Shown here: one piece after another, positions 7,081-15,439 of the stretch
Layout of the letters: each line of letters starts with the position of its first letter
How positions within the stretch are numbered: the first letter of the stretch is position 1
Origin: Phycisphaerales bacterium
Lineage (GTDB): Bacteria; Planctomycetota; Phycisphaerae; Phycisphaerales; UBA1924
Direction of reading: 5' to 3'
Length of the DNA: 39,660 nt
Assembly (NCBI GenBank): GCA_020853975.1
Contig: JADYXW010000013.1
Coordinates: forward strand, 1 to 39,660
Notes under the pieces: model-generated
What the model was told of the DNA's origin: nothing
What the model saw: the letters and a program-made list of their open reading frames with translations, nothing else
The model's database searches: none
Made by a program: the position numbers and the translations under genes

Positions 7081-7787
7081 GCCTCATCGTAGGTGGGCGT
7101 GTGGCCGCCTCGACCAGCGGCGTGCTTGGCGGCGCGGTGGATCTCGAGGAGCCTGGCGATCTCGATGGAGGTAATGCCGCTGCGGTTGGCGATGCGGGAG
7201 AGCTGCACGCGGTTGTCGCAGCCGAGCTTGGCGCCGAGCGAGGCGCGGTGCCACTCGATGGTGCGGGTGCTGCGGTGCATGATCTGGGCGGCCTCGTCGC
7301 TGGTCTTGGCCATGCCGATGTGGTGGAGGAGTTCGAGCTCTCGCTCCGTGAGCGCCGCGAGGATGCCCATGTCGTTGTTGCGCGTCGGCCGGATCGTCCC
7401 TTGGGGCTTCATCCATGGCTGCTCGACGACAAGCGACCCTGCGATGGCCGAGGCGACAACGGCGCCGGTCTGAGGGCCCGCGGGCCGAAGGGTCACGAAG
7501 AAGACGTGCCCTTTCACCACCGAGAGGTACGAGACTACGCGCTGCTGATCGATGGCCTCTTCGATGAAGGCGATGCACTCCGCTGCCTTGCCGGAGCCGA
7601 CGAGGCTGCTGAGCGCGGCACCCGCGATGTCCGCTGACGGGCCGGCGAGCGAGGCGGCGGCGACGCGGTTGGCGAAGCGCACGTTCCCCGCACGGTCGAT
7701 CACGGCGAGCGGGCTCGCGACGTCGTCTCGGAGCACCGAGAGCAGCGCCTCGTCGCCCACATGCCCGAGGATGGTATTGTTGTTCAC
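7026..7787 (-). CDS. LuxR-type transcriptional regulator with a PAS-like N-terminal domain
   Basis: This 253-residue regulator has an N-terminal PAS-like sensory segment (about 20-115: SPLAVIDRAGNVRFANRVAA is the typical opening). A GerE/LuxR helix-turn-helix follows (about 144-205: LTERELELLHHIGMAKTSDE, then RSTRTIEWHRASLGAKLG). The last 40 residues are variable. There is no receiver domain, so the input is probably a small molecule or redox cue at the PAS domain. It starts with GTG, 4-5 nt after GGGGAG. It is first in a reverse operon with the DCC, Sua5-YwlE and rpiB genes and overlaps the DCC gene by 55 nt. Targets are unknown; autoregulation of the operon is a guess. Confidence 0.85.
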   Translation of the reverse strand: MNNNTILGHVGDEALLSVLRDDVASPLAVIDRAGNVRFANRVAAASLAGPSADIAGAALSSLVGSGKAAECIAFIEEAIDQQRVVSYLSVVKGHVFFVTLRPAGPQTGAVVASAIAGSLVVEQPWMKPQGTIRPTRNNDMGILAALTERELELLHHIGMAKTSDEAAQIMHRSTRTIEWHRASLGAKLGCDNRVQLSRIANRSGITSIEIARLLEIHRAAKHAAGRGGHTPTYDEACGTVATSTGAADSAADR

Positions 7788-7882
7788 GCGACTCCCCGTC
7801 TTGAAGGGTCCTTGAACTCAGAACGGTCACCGGCACGTCAGTGGCGCGGTTCACGCTCCTATTCGCGCCGGGCGGCGGGTTG

Positions 7883-9091
7883 TTACGGGCGAGCCGGGAG
7901 GGAGTACCGCAGCGAGACGGTCGCGTGCATGGGTGGGTACTTCATGACGAGGCGGTGGGCCCTGAGAACGCCGGGATCGGCGCCCAATCTGGACAAGGTC
8001 CATTCGATGAGCCGGCCGTATTGGGGAACCCAGGGCGAGTCGAGAGCGGGGTATGGGCCGGGGAGTTCCACGGCGCGCTCGAGGAAGGGCAGGGGCAGGC
8101 CGGAGTGCGCGGACCCGGAGTGGCCGACCTTGCCACGAATCAGAACTTCGGGGTTCTTTCCGAGCCCCAGCCGTTCATCCACGATGACATCGAACTGGAG
8201 AGTCTCGGTTGGCTGATGGATGTGCGACACGAACTCGGCATGGGTGTCGTCGGGCGTGCGGTACCTGCCCGCGCGGCCTCGGAAGACGCTGCCGAAGAAG
8301 CAGGTGCACTTACCGAGGTTGCCGATGGGGCCGGAGTCAAGGACGTACTCAACGCCGCCGGAGGTCGGGACGGTGCGGATGGGGGGGAGGTCCGCGGAGC
8401 AGAACTCGCGGAGGAGGTTGGCGCGATCGTGCGACGGCGGGTCGAGGGGCTCTTCTGGGGGCGGGCTGAGGTCAGGGTTGCCCCGGGCGTCGAATGAATG
8501 TTTGAAGAAGATGGGCCATGGGGTGCGGGGTCTGAGGCGGCGGAGGTCGACGAGGCCTCCGAGCATGACGACGTCGATCCGATCGGCGTCGGAGCCCGAG
8601 GGGAGCAGGAGGACCGTCGTGGATCTGGCGCGCGCTTGCGCACCCCAGAGGCCGGAGTTGCCACGGAAGGCGAGCTTGCGGCTGTGCTCGAGCCGCTCGG
8701 CGGCGTCGCGGCCGCCCATGCCGTCGAGGATGAGATCGAACGTGGCGCGATCGCCCGCGTGGCGAACGACGAGGCGGTCGAGTTCCTGCGTCGCTTCGTT
8801 GAAGGCGGCGAGGTGGGCGGAGGAGCAGCCCCTGCGCTCGATGGCGGCGGCCAGGATCTCGATACCCTCATCGCCCGGGATGTGGAGGAACGCCTGGAAC
8901 ATGTCGGCCGCGCCGACCACGCGCGAAATTTTCCAGGTGAGGTTGCGGCTGATGCCGAGCTGGCGGGCCATCTCCTGAGGCTCGAGCGGGTCAAGGCCGG
9001 CGCCGGAGAGGAGCGAGATCAGCGAACTCCGGACCGCCCCGAAGACGGCAGCCAGGTGGTCTTCGAATGCGGTGAGGCTGGGTCGATCCAT
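7883..9091 (-). CDS. conserved-looking protein of unknown function with a helix-turn-helix-like N-terminus
   Basis: This 402-residue protein is not one I recognise. Residues 1-70 look like a DNA-binding helical region (EPQEMARQLGISRNLTWKIS around 37-56 resembles a helix-turn-helix recognition unit). The rest is mixed alpha/beta with two tightly spaced cysteines (KCTCFFG) and a His-containing strand (FVSHIHQPTETLQFDVIVDE) followed by PxVLIRGKVGHSG. There is no signal peptide or membrane segment, so it is probably cytoplasmic. The ATG at 9091 follows CCGGGGGA with good spacing. The open frame continues upstream antisense to ftsW, but that is a composition artefact. It is divergent from ftsW with 141 nt between start codons, so it could regulate the ftsW-murG pair; this is inference from position only. 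Confidence 0.8.
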   Translation of the reverse strand: MDRPSLTAFEDHLAAVFGAVRSSLISLLSGAGLDPLEPQEMARQLGISRNLTWKISRVVGAADMFQAFLHIPGDEGIEILAAAIERRGCSSAHLAAFNEATQELDRLVVRHAGDRATFDLILDGMGGRDAAERLEHSRKLAFRGNSGLWGAQARARSTTVLLLPSGSDADRIDVVMLGGLVDLRRLRPRTPWPIFFKHSFDARGNPDLSPPPEEPLDPPSHDRANLLREFCSADLPPIRTVPTSGGVEYVLDSGPIGNLGKCTCFFGSVFRGRAGRYRTPDDTHAEFVSHIHQPTETLQFDVIVDERLGLGKNPEVLIRGKVGHSGSAHSGLPLPFLERAVELPGPYPALDSPWVPQYGRLIEWTLSRLGADPGVLRAHRLVMKYPPMHATVSLRYSLPARP

Positions 9092-9232
9092 GCGGTCCCC
9101 CGGAAGGTCGTCACGAGACCGGGAGGGTAGCGCCCGAGCCCCCGGGTGGGGCAAAGCACAGGCCCCAGTTCCGAAGCCAGAAGCGGCGGATGTCCGATGT
9201 AGGATCGTTCCTTCCCGCCCCGGCCAGACCCC

Positions 9233-10426
9233 ATGCTCCGACCCGGTCAGACCATCGCGATCATCGTCCTGTGCCTGCTGACTTTCGGCGTGGTCATGGT
9301 CAACTCCGCGGACATGCGCGTGGCGCTGGTCGGCTCGGACCAGCCGGTGCCGGAGCTGACGGCGGCGGGGATCGTCGCGTCCCGCCCCACGATCTACATG
9401 GTGCTGGCGATGGCGGCCCTGACCGTGGGCTCGCTGCTGCCGGTGCGGCGCCTGGCCTGCGGCGTCCCGACCCTGGGGGGGGAGCACGACGGTTTCAGGC
9501 CTTTGGCGCTCGCGACGCTCGCGATCCTCCTGATCTGCGGCCTGGTGTACGTCCCGGGCCTCGCCCCGGAGATCAACGGCGCGCGGCGCTGGCTGCGGCT
9601 GCCCATGCCCGGGCTGGGCGACTCGCTCTCGGTCCAGCCATCGGAGATCGCCAAGTGGGCGATGGTGGTTGTGGTGGCGTGGGCCGCGACGATACGGGCC
9701 CGGTTTCTCGGGCGGTTCTGGCTGGGCCTGGTGCCGATCCTGGTCGCGGTGGGGATCGTGAGCGTCGTGATCGTGAAGGAGGACCTGGGGACTGGGGCGC
9801 TGGTGGGCCTGGTGGGCTGCGTGATGCTGCTGGCGGCGGGCGCGCGGTTCTGGCACTTCATGGTCTTTGTGCCCTTCGCGGGCCTGGGGCTCGCGTACGC
9901 GATCATGTCCAGCGACTACCGCATGAAGCGGATCATGGCCTTCTCCGACCCGTACGCGGACCCGGAGGGCATCGGCTATCACACCATCCAGTCCCTCGCG
10001 GCGATCGCGAACGGGGAGGGCTTCGGACGCGGGCTCGGGCACGGGCTTCAGAAGTTCGGGTATCTTCCCGAGGCACGCACGGACTTCATTTTCGCGGTCA
10101 TCTGCGAGGAGCTCGGGATCGCGGGTGCGGCGCTGGTCTGTGCGCTGTTCATCGGGCTGACGTGGGCGGGCTGCACCGTGGCCAGGCGTGAACGCGACAT
10201 GCTGCCCAGGCTCATCGTGCTGGGGGTGACCGCGACGGTCGCCATCCAGGCGGTGATCAACCTGATGGTCGTCACGGGCCTTGCGCCCACCAAGGGCATC
10301 GCGCTCCCTCTGCTGAGCTCGGGGGGTACGGGGTGGATCCTGACATCGTTCTGCCTGGGGCTTGTGATCTCGATCGATCGCACCCAGCACGCTGCGGAGG
10401 AGCTGCCGGCACCCGTGGCGGCGTGA
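9233..10426 (+). CDS. ftsW: FtsW/RodA/SpoVE-family peptidoglycan glycosyltransferase
   Basis: This 397-residue SEDS-family integral membrane protein polymerises lipid II into glycan strands at the division site (FtsW) or in elongation (RodA). The start is hydrophobic (MLRPGQTIAIIVLCLLTFGV), with about ten predicted helices. Diagnostic segments are INGARRWLRLP with VQPSEIAKW near 115-145, DPEGIGYHTIQSLAAIANGE near 243, and the C-terminal GLAPTKGIALPLLSSGG near 348-364. Pairing with murG 3 nt downstream favours FtsW over RodA. No other dcw-cluster gene (murC, murD, ftsA, ftsZ) is present on either side. Confidence 0.9.
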   Translation: MLRPGQTIAIIVLCLLTFGVVMVNSADMRVALVGSDQPVPELTAAGIVASRPTIYMVLAMAALTVGSLLPVRRLACGVPTLGGEHDGFRPLALATLAILLICGLVYVPGLAPEINGARRWLRLPMPGLGDSLSVQPSEIAKWAMVVVVAWAATIRARFLGRFWLGLVPILVAVGIVSVVIVKEDLGTGALVGLVGCVMLLAAGARFWHFMVFVPFAGLGLAYAIMSSDYRMKRIMAFSDPYADPEGIGYHTIQSLAAIANGEGFGRGLGHGLQKFGYLPEARTDFIFAVICEELGIAGAALVCALFIGLTWAGCTVARRERDMLPRLIVLGVTATVAIQAVINLMVVTGLAPTKGIALPLLSSGGTGWILTSFCLGLVISIDRTQHAAEELPAPVAA

Positions 10427-10429
10427 CGC

Positions 10430-11566
10430 ATGTCTGCGGAGCGGGGCGGCACCATCTTCTTTGCGGGCGGGGGCACGGGGGGGCACATCTTCCCGGCGGT
10501 GGCGATCGCTGAGCAGGTGTTGCGGAGGCTCCCAGACGCCCGCTGCGTGTTCGTGTGCTCGGAACGCCCTCTGGACACGGAAATCCTGCGATCACAGAGG
10601 GTCGGCGACCAGGCCGCGGAGTTCGTGGCGATCCCGGCGCAGCCGTTCGGGGTGGGCCCGCGCGCGCTGGTGAGGTTCATGCGGAAGTGGGGCGCGTCGG
10701 TGCGGGCCGGCCGCGGGCTGATTCGGGAAGGGCGGTCGCGTGGTCCGGTGGTGCTGGTGGCGCTGGGGGGCTTTGTGGCGGCTCCGGCGGCGCAGGCGGC
10801 GCGCGTGGAGCGGGCGCCGAGGCTGCTGGTGAACCTGGACGCGGTGCCGGGGCTCGCGAACCGGTGGATCGCGCGATTCGCGACGCGGGTCGTGACCTCT
10901 ACGCCCGTTCAGGGGCGGGCATGGAGCGTGGTGCCGCCGATCGTGCGGGAGGGAGCGCTGGGCCGGGGCTCGGCGGCGGAGTGCCGCCGCTCGCTGGGGC
11001 TGGACCCGTTCGCACCTGTGCTGCTGGTGACGGGCGCGAGCCAGGGGGCAAGCAGCATCAACCGGTTCATGCAAGCGTTCGCGGGCCGGGCCGACCGGCC
11101 GCTGAGCGGGTGGCAGGTGATCCACCAGACGGGCAAGAGCGACGCGGAGGAGTGCCGTGCGGCGTACGCGTCGGCGGGGGTTCCGGCAGTGGTGCGGCCT
11201 TTCTTTGACGGGATGGGAACGTGCTGGGGGGCGGCGGAGGTTGCGGTGAGCCGCGCGGGCGCGGGGAGCGTGGCGGAGGTGTGGGCGTCGGGCGTGCCGA
11301 CCTTGTTCCTGCCCTATCCGTACCACCGCGACCAGCATCAGCGCTACAACGCGGCTCCGCTGGAGCGGGCGGGCGGGGCGCTGATCGGCACGGACCAGAT
11401 CGACCAAGCGCGGAACCTGGAAATGCTCGGGCCGGTGCTGGCGGAACTGCTCGCGAGCCGGGAGAAGCGGGAGTCGCTCCGGGCGGGCCTGGCGTCGCTG
11501 GGCCCGGCGGACGGAGCGGCTCGCTGCGCGGCGGAGATCACGGGAATGCTTGTCTCGGCACGCTGA
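10430..11566 (+). CDS. murG: UDP-GlcNAc:undecaprenyl-PP-MurNAc-pentapeptide GlcNAc transferase
   Basis: This 378-residue GT28-family enzyme attaches GlcNAc to lipid I to make lipid II on the inner face of the cytoplasmic membrane. The N-terminal glycine-rich loop GGGTGGH at residues 13-19 and the C-terminal nucleotide-sugar site SRAGAGSVAEVWASGVPTL, followed by PYHRDQHQRYNA, are family signatures. LLVTGASQGASSIN is the second-domain loop that normally reads GGSQGA. It begins 3 nt after ftsW, so the two are one operon and act in consecutive steps: MurG makes the substrate that FtsW polymerises. The next gene has its own promoter. Confidence 0.94.
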   Translation: MSAERGGTIFFAGGGTGGHIFPAVAIAEQVLRRLPDARCVFVCSERPLDTEILRSQRVGDQAAEFVAIPAQPFGVGPRALVRFMRKWGASVRAGRGLIREGRSRGPVVLVALGGFVAAPAAQAARVERAPRLLVNLDAVPGLANRWIARFATRVVTSTPVQGRAWSVVPPIVREGALGRGSAAECRRSLGLDPFAPVLLVTGASQGASSINRFMQAFAGRADRPLSGWQVIHQTGKSDAEECRAAYASAGVPAVVRPFFDGMGTCWGAAEVAVSRAGAGSVAEVWASGVPTLFLPYPYHRDQHQRYNAAPLERAGGALIGTDQIDQARNLEMLGPVLAELLASREKRESLRAGLASLGPADGAARCAAEITGMLVSAR

Positions 11567-11595
11567 TTTTGCTTCTGTCCCCGGGCACTGACCTG

Positions 11596-11601
11596 TACAA
11601 T
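11596..11601 (+). promoter_or_regulatory. -10 hexamer TACAAT, leaderless transcript of the gene at 11610
   Basis: TACAAT (5 of 6 consensus positions) is followed by 8 nt and an ATG, with no Shine-Dalgarno sequence. It is one of the clearest leaderless promoters in the window. No good -35 at the usual spacing was found. Confidence 0.5.
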
Positions 11602-11609
11602 CCTCGCGC

Positions 11610-12314
11610 ATGGAGGCCGCAAGCTATTCCAGGGCGCGCTGCGTGGTGTGGCATCCGCGCGGCAGGCCACCCCGTCCGGAGCTCGCCGCGGCGCTCGACC
11701 GCCCGGGGCTGCGGTTCGTGCGCTGCGAGTCGGCAGTGCAGGCCTTTGCCCACCTGACCACGCGGCAGGGGCCTTGGGCGCTCGCTCCTCACGAACTGGG
11801 TGTGCTGATCCTCGTCGAGCCGGACCGCCTGGAGGGGCTGGTCGGGGTCATCGACGTGGTGGATCGGTACAACCCTGCTGCGGCGGTGTGGCAGTTTGAC
11901 CCTGCGTCGGAGCCCCGCCTGAGGTCGGTGGCTCCTGCGGACCTCAGCCACTGGCGAACGCGGCACGTTCAGCCGGCGGAATCCGACGTCAGGCCGGCGC
12001 GCCAGGAACAGGTGCGCGAGGAGAGGCCCCCCACGGCCTCGGCACGGCCGGCTGCCCCGGGGTTGAGGCTTGCGGGCGAGGGACCGATTCCGCCCGAGTA
12101 TCGCCCGCCAGATACGTCGGCCCCACCCCACCCGCACCCTGACGTGAAGCCCGCCCCGAGGACAGAGCCCGCCCCGCGGATCGGGCAAGATCAGGGGACC
12201 GGACCGGCAGCCCGCGCTCCTGAGCCGTCTGGAGGACCTCCGCCCATCGTTCCGCTGCTGTCTGACGAAGAACTGGCAATGTTGCTCTCCGGAGATGCCG
12301 ACCAGAAGCGGTGA
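11610..12314 (+). CDS. unrecognised protein with a degenerate receiver-like N-terminus and Pro-rich linker
   Basis: This 234-residue protein has residues 1-110 that look like a doubly wound alpha/beta fold reminiscent of a response-regulator receiver without phosphorylation residues: CVVWHP strand, AAALDRPGLRFVRCESAVQAF, LGVLILVEP strand, NPAAAVWQF strand. Residues 115-215 are rich in Pro, Ala, Arg and Glu and probably disordered. The end is a short acidic, hydrophobic motif, PLLSDEELAMLLSGD, which could be a docking peptide. The N-terminal half resembles that of the diguanylate cyclase encoded 175 nt downstream in length and strand order. The function is unknown; a role as a signalling adaptor is inferred. 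Confidence 0.7.
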   Translation: MEAASYSRARCVVWHPRGRPPRPELAAALDRPGLRFVRCESAVQAFAHLTTRQGPWALAPHELGVLILVEPDRLEGLVGVIDVVDRYNPAAAVWQFDPASEPRLRSVAPADLSHWRTRHVQPAESDVRPARQEQVREERPPTASARPAAPGLRLAGEGPIPPEYRPPDTSAPPHPHPDVKPAPRTEPAPRIGQDQGTGPAARAPEPSGGPPPIVPLLSDEELAMLLSGDADQKR

Positions 12315-12489
12315 CCAGTCCCCGGACGAGCGCGGACGTCGCGGTTATCGGACGATGACACGGTCCCCTGCCCATCTCGGGGGTGACGATGGGGCCCAAC
12401 CGGCGGAGTCCGGCGGGCGTACGAACCTCCGGGGAATCGGGACGCCGATACCCTGATGGTGGCCCAAGGCGGGGCCGAAAGGGACCTCC

Positions 12490-13977
12490 GTGGCGAGTGG
12501 AGAAGCTCATCCGGACGTGCGCGTGGTGCTGCTGGGTCGGACCGGTCTGGACGCAGCATTGCGGCTGGACCCCGGGATCGAACTGGTGCGGGTGAAGACG
12601 CCGCTCGAAGCGATCGGCGAAGTGGCGAACCCCATAGACGACGCGTCGCCCGGGCGGGCGGTGGTGGTCGTGGGGAGCAAGGTGAAGGAGCTTGACGACC
12701 AGCCCGGGGGCGCGGCGGATTTCGTCTCTTCGCTGCGGATCGCGCATCCGGGGGTTGTCGTGCTGGGAGTTCAGAACGGGAGCGTGCTGCCCCCGGCGTA
12801 TGACGCGGGTCTCAACCCCGGGGTTTCGCCCGAGATGCTCAGGCGCGCGATGCGCTGGAGCCCGGGCGCGGCGGACCAGCCCGAGGGGCTTTCACCATTG
12901 CGGGAAGGGCCACTGAAGCTCGGGACAATCGCCGCGAAGGCACAGGCGGGCGTGCAGGCAACGGTCCCCCGGAGCCCCGACGCGGCACCCTCCCCCACCG
13001 CACCCACCATGCCGTCTGCGCCGGCGAGCCCGGCGCGCGGCAGCGCAACGGACCCGGAGTCACTGATCCTGGCGTCCATGGGTGTGGGGACTGAGGGGAG
13101 CGACGCGGCGCGGAGCGTGGCGGCGAAGGTTTCGTCCGGGGCGGAGCCCGGAGATCTGGCGCTGGTCGCGTCGCTGGTGAAGGGGGGCGACCCGCTGCCC
13201 CTGGCGCTGGCGCTGATCCGCGCGAGAACGGGCGATCATTCTGTGGAGCTGCTGGGCCCTGCGGACGGTGGCGCCCGCGATGCGCGATGCGTGCCGGTGG
13301 TGTGGGAGTCGGCGAACTTTGGAGATCTGCGGGCCAGCCGCGTGACGCCCGAGGCGCTGGGCGTGCACGCGCGGTGGCTCGCGGGGTGGCTGAGGCTGCG
13401 TGATCAGCAGAACCAGCTTCGGACGGCGGCGTTCACGGACCCGCTGACCGGGGCGTGGAACAGGCGGTACTTCGATCGGTTCATCAGCACGGCGGTGGAG
13501 CAGGCGCGGGCCAGCCGCACGTATCTGACGGTGCTGCTGTTCGACATCGACAACTTCAAGAAGTACAACGACCTGTACGGGCACGACGCGGGGGATGAGA
13601 TTCTTCGCGAGGCGGTGCGTCTGCTGCGGAGCGTGATCCGTCCGACGGATCGTGTCTGCCGCGTGGGCGGCGATGAGTTCGCGGTGATCTTCCACGAACC
13701 CCAGGGCCCGAGGCAGACCGGGAGCAGTCACCCGACGGACGTGCTGGCGATCGCGGGGCGGTTCCAGCAGCAGATCCTGAACCACCGGTTCCCGAAGCTG
13801 CTGAACTGCGCGCCGGGCACGCTGACGATCTCGGGCGGGCTGGCGACGTTTCCGTGGGACGGCGCGACGCCGGCGGAGCTGCTGGCGAAGGCGGACCAGC
13901 TCGCGATGCAGAGCAAGAGGCAGGGGAAGAACGCGATCACGATCGGCCCGGGCGCGATGCGGCTGATGGAGCCGTGA
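12490..13977 (+). CDS. GGDEF-domain diguanylate cyclase with receiver-like N-terminus
   Basis: This 495-residue protein is predicted to make cyclic di-GMP from two GTP. The C-terminal GGDEF domain (about 315-490) has the signature GGDEF at about 393-397 and an RxxD inhibitory site five residues before it (RPTD, then RVCRV). So it should be both active and product-inhibited. DPLTGAWNRRYFD opens the domain and DIDNFKKYND holds the metal-binding Asp. The N-terminus (1-120) is a receiver-like fold (VVLLGRTGLDAAL, VVVVGSK, GVVVLGVQNGS) lacking an obvious phospho-acceptor pocket. A Pro/Ala linker lies at about 145-185, and residues 190-300 may be GAF-like. The start is a GTG after AAGGGA. It ends 12 nt from the convergent pseudopilin gene. 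Confidence 0.9.
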   Translation: MASGEAHPDVRVVLLGRTGLDAALRLDPGIELVRVKTPLEAIGEVANPIDDASPGRAVVVVGSKVKELDDQPGGAADFVSSLRIAHPGVVVLGVQNGSVLPPAYDAGLNPGVSPEMLRRAMRWSPGAADQPEGLSPLREGPLKLGTIAAKAQAGVQATVPRSPDAAPSPTAPTMPSAPASPARGSATDPESLILASMGVGTEGSDAARSVAAKVSSGAEPGDLALVASLVKGGDPLPLALALIRARTGDHSVELLGPADGGARDARCVPVVWESANFGDLRASRVTPEALGVHARWLAGWLRLRDQQNQLRTAAFTDPLTGAWNRRYFDRFISTAVEQARASRTYLTVLLFDIDNFKKYNDLYGHDAGDEILREAVRLLRSVIRPTDRVCRVGGDEFAVIFHEPQGPRQTGSSHPTDVLAIAGRFQQQILNHRFPKLLNCAPGTLTISGGLATFPWDGATPAELLAKADQLAMQSKRQGKNAITIGPGAMRLMEP

Positions 13978-13989
13978 AGGGGCGGGGCG

Positions 13990-14871
13990 TCAGGGCCTGG
14001 TGAGCACGCGCTCGGGCGCGGCGTAGAGGCTGACCTCCCCGGTGTTTTCGGCCCAGACGACGGCGGGGTCGTGGGCGGGGCCCGTGCCGCGGGGAAAGTC
14101 GGTGGCGCTGACGGCCTTGGCGTGGCCGTCGGCAAACGCGGCGTTGGTGGAGCCGCCCCCGGCGCCGTCGTGCCGGTAGCCGATGCGGGAGTTGGGGGTT
14201 CTGATCTTGTTGTCGCGGTGGCGGCCGGCGTAGACGCCGTCGGCGGTGGCGATGAGCTGCGCGGGGCGGGCGAAGGCGGAGAGCCGGGACTGCTCGATCA
14301 CGCGCCCGTTGGAGCCGGGGCCATAGCCGACGGAGCCGGTGTAGTGGAGGTCCGGCTCGACGGCGGTGGAGCCCCCGATGGGGTTGAGGGCGTTGATCCA
14401 GTACGAGACGCGGAGAATGCGCTCGAAGCCCCGGCTCTCGATGGTGGTTGGAACGTTTGCGGAGCCGGTGCGGGTGAAGGGCCAGTCGACCCAACCCTTG
14501 GTGTTGTTTGGGTTCGTGCCGGTCTGGCCAGTCGCGACGCCCTCGATGTCGAACGTATCGGGGCAGACAAAGGGCCCGCGGCGGGTTTCGCGGGCGCCGG
14601 CCATGTAGCCGTCACGGTCGAGGATCGGCCCCCAGCCGTCGAGGGGCTCGGTGGTGTCGAGGCCGGACATGTTGTACGAGGGGACGACTCGCTCCTTGTG
14701 GTCGTTGTTGTAGAGGGTGAAGGCCTGCGCGACGGATCGCTGGACGCTGAGACAGACGGTACCTTTCGAGGCACGGCGAGCCTTGCCCAGGGCCGGGAGG
14801 ACCATGGCGATGAGGATCGCGATGATCGCGATGACGACGAGGAGCTCGATGAGGGTGAATGCCCTGCGCAT
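13990..14871 (-). CDS. type II secretion/type IV pilus-like pseudopilin (DUF1559-type family of planctomycetes)
   Basis: This 293-residue exported protein has a classic prepilin leader, MRRAFTLIELLVVIAIIAIL. The very short basic leader is cut by prepilin peptidase before the Phe, which is then methylated, with Glu5 kept. It is followed by PALGKARRASKGTVC and a large globular domain. Near the C-terminus AAFADGHAKAV corresponds to the H-x9-DG-type signature of the DUF1559 pseudopilins that are expanded in planctomycetes. It probably sits in the cytoplasmic membrane with its globular domain outside, as part of a pseudopilus or as a surface protein. A TACAAC hexamer 5 nt before the ATG may be a leaderless -10. 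It is convergent with the cyclase gene. Confidence 0.88.
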   Translation of the reverse strand: MRRAFTLIELLVVIAIIAILIAMVLPALGKARRASKGTVCLSVQRSVAQAFTLYNNDHKERVVPSYNMSGLDTTEPLDGWGPILDRDGYMAGARETRRGPFVCPDTFDIEGVATGQTGTNPNNTKGWVDWPFTRTGSANVPTTIESRGFERILRVSYWINALNPIGGSTAVEPDLHYTGSVGYGPGSNGRVIEQSRLSAFARPAQLIATADGVYAGRHRDNKIRTPNSRIGYRHDGAGGGSTNAAFADGHAKAVSATDFPRGTGPAHDPAVVWAENTGEVSLYAAPERVLTRP

Positions 14872-14876
14872 GCGAG

Positions 14877-14882
14877 GTTGTA
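14877..14882 (-). promoter_or_regulatory. candidate -10 (TACAAC) for the pseudopilin gene
   Basis: TACAAC on the minus strand is followed by CTCGC and the ATG. The sequence resembles the TACAAT-CCTCGCGC-ATG context at 11596, but the last hexamer base is not T, so confidence is low. Confidence 0.28.
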
Positions 14883-15088
14883 TGCAGAGAGGGCGACGCG
14901 GCGCTACGGGAAAACAAGCGGAACCGGGGCCGGCACGGGGCAGAGATTGCGCCAGTACCCCGCCAAAGGGGCACCCCAGCGGGGGGAAGTGGGAGGGGCC
15001 CGGGGGAGGGACGGCTCCGGGAGTGAAGTTGGGGGCGTGGCGGGCCGATAGGCGTTATCAGCCCCGCAACGGGCGCCTGGAGCCGACC

Positions 15089-15421
15089 ATGAGACTTGCC
15101 CACGCCGACACCGAGACGGACACGAGCACGCAGACCGATCGGCGTCGTGCGCCGCGTCGCCAGATGCAGGGCGGCGGGATGGCGGTGTTCTCGACCGGGC
15201 TGGGCGCGGGCATGCTGGTGCGGGTGGACGTTCTGGACGCGAGCTGGACGGGCATCGGGGTTCGCTCTCCGGTGGCGGTCGAGCCCGGCGCGTGCGTCTC
15301 ACTTGTTCCCGATGACGCGATGTGGCCCCGGCAGACGGGCCTTGTCGTGCGGTGCGAGCCCGACGCGGATGGCGGCTATCGCATCGGCCTGCTGAGCAAG
15401 CGTTCGAAGGCCGTGGCCTGA
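15089..15421 (+). CDS. PilZ-domain c-di-GMP receptor
   Basis: This 110-residue single-domain protein carries both c-di-GMP-binding motifs of PilZ: the RxxxR pair within DRRRAPRR (R19-R23, or R20-R24) and D50-A-S52-W-T-G55, the [D/N]xSxxG motif. So it should bind the dinucleotide. The remaining strands (GACVSLVP, QTGLVVRCEP, GYRIGLLSK) complete the small beta-barrel. It is cytoplasmic and probably changes partner binding when c-di-GMP rises. It lies 1.1 kb from the diguanylate cyclase and 18 nt before a YjfB-like motility gene. The ATG at 15089 is chosen as the first start giving only the domain; reading further upstream adds low-complexity sequence. Confidence 0.88.
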   Translation: MRLAHADTETDTSTQTDRRRAPRRQMQGGGMAVFSTGLGAGMLVRVDVLDASWTGIGVRSPVAVEPGACVSLVPDDAMWPRQTGLVVRCEPDADGGYRIGLLSKRSKAVA

Positions 15422-15439
15422 GGGCCCCGGGGAACTCTC

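Noticed and set aside
9092..10486. Long reverse open frame that extends the 402-residue gene upstream across ftsW
   Set aside because: It is antisense to a convincing ftsW, is low-complexity (Arg/Pro/His-rich), and the ATG at 9091 has its own ribosome site.
12315..12489. Small gene between the receiver-like protein and the cyclase
   Set aside because: Short frames here have no ribosome site and no recognisable protein pattern; treated as intergenic.
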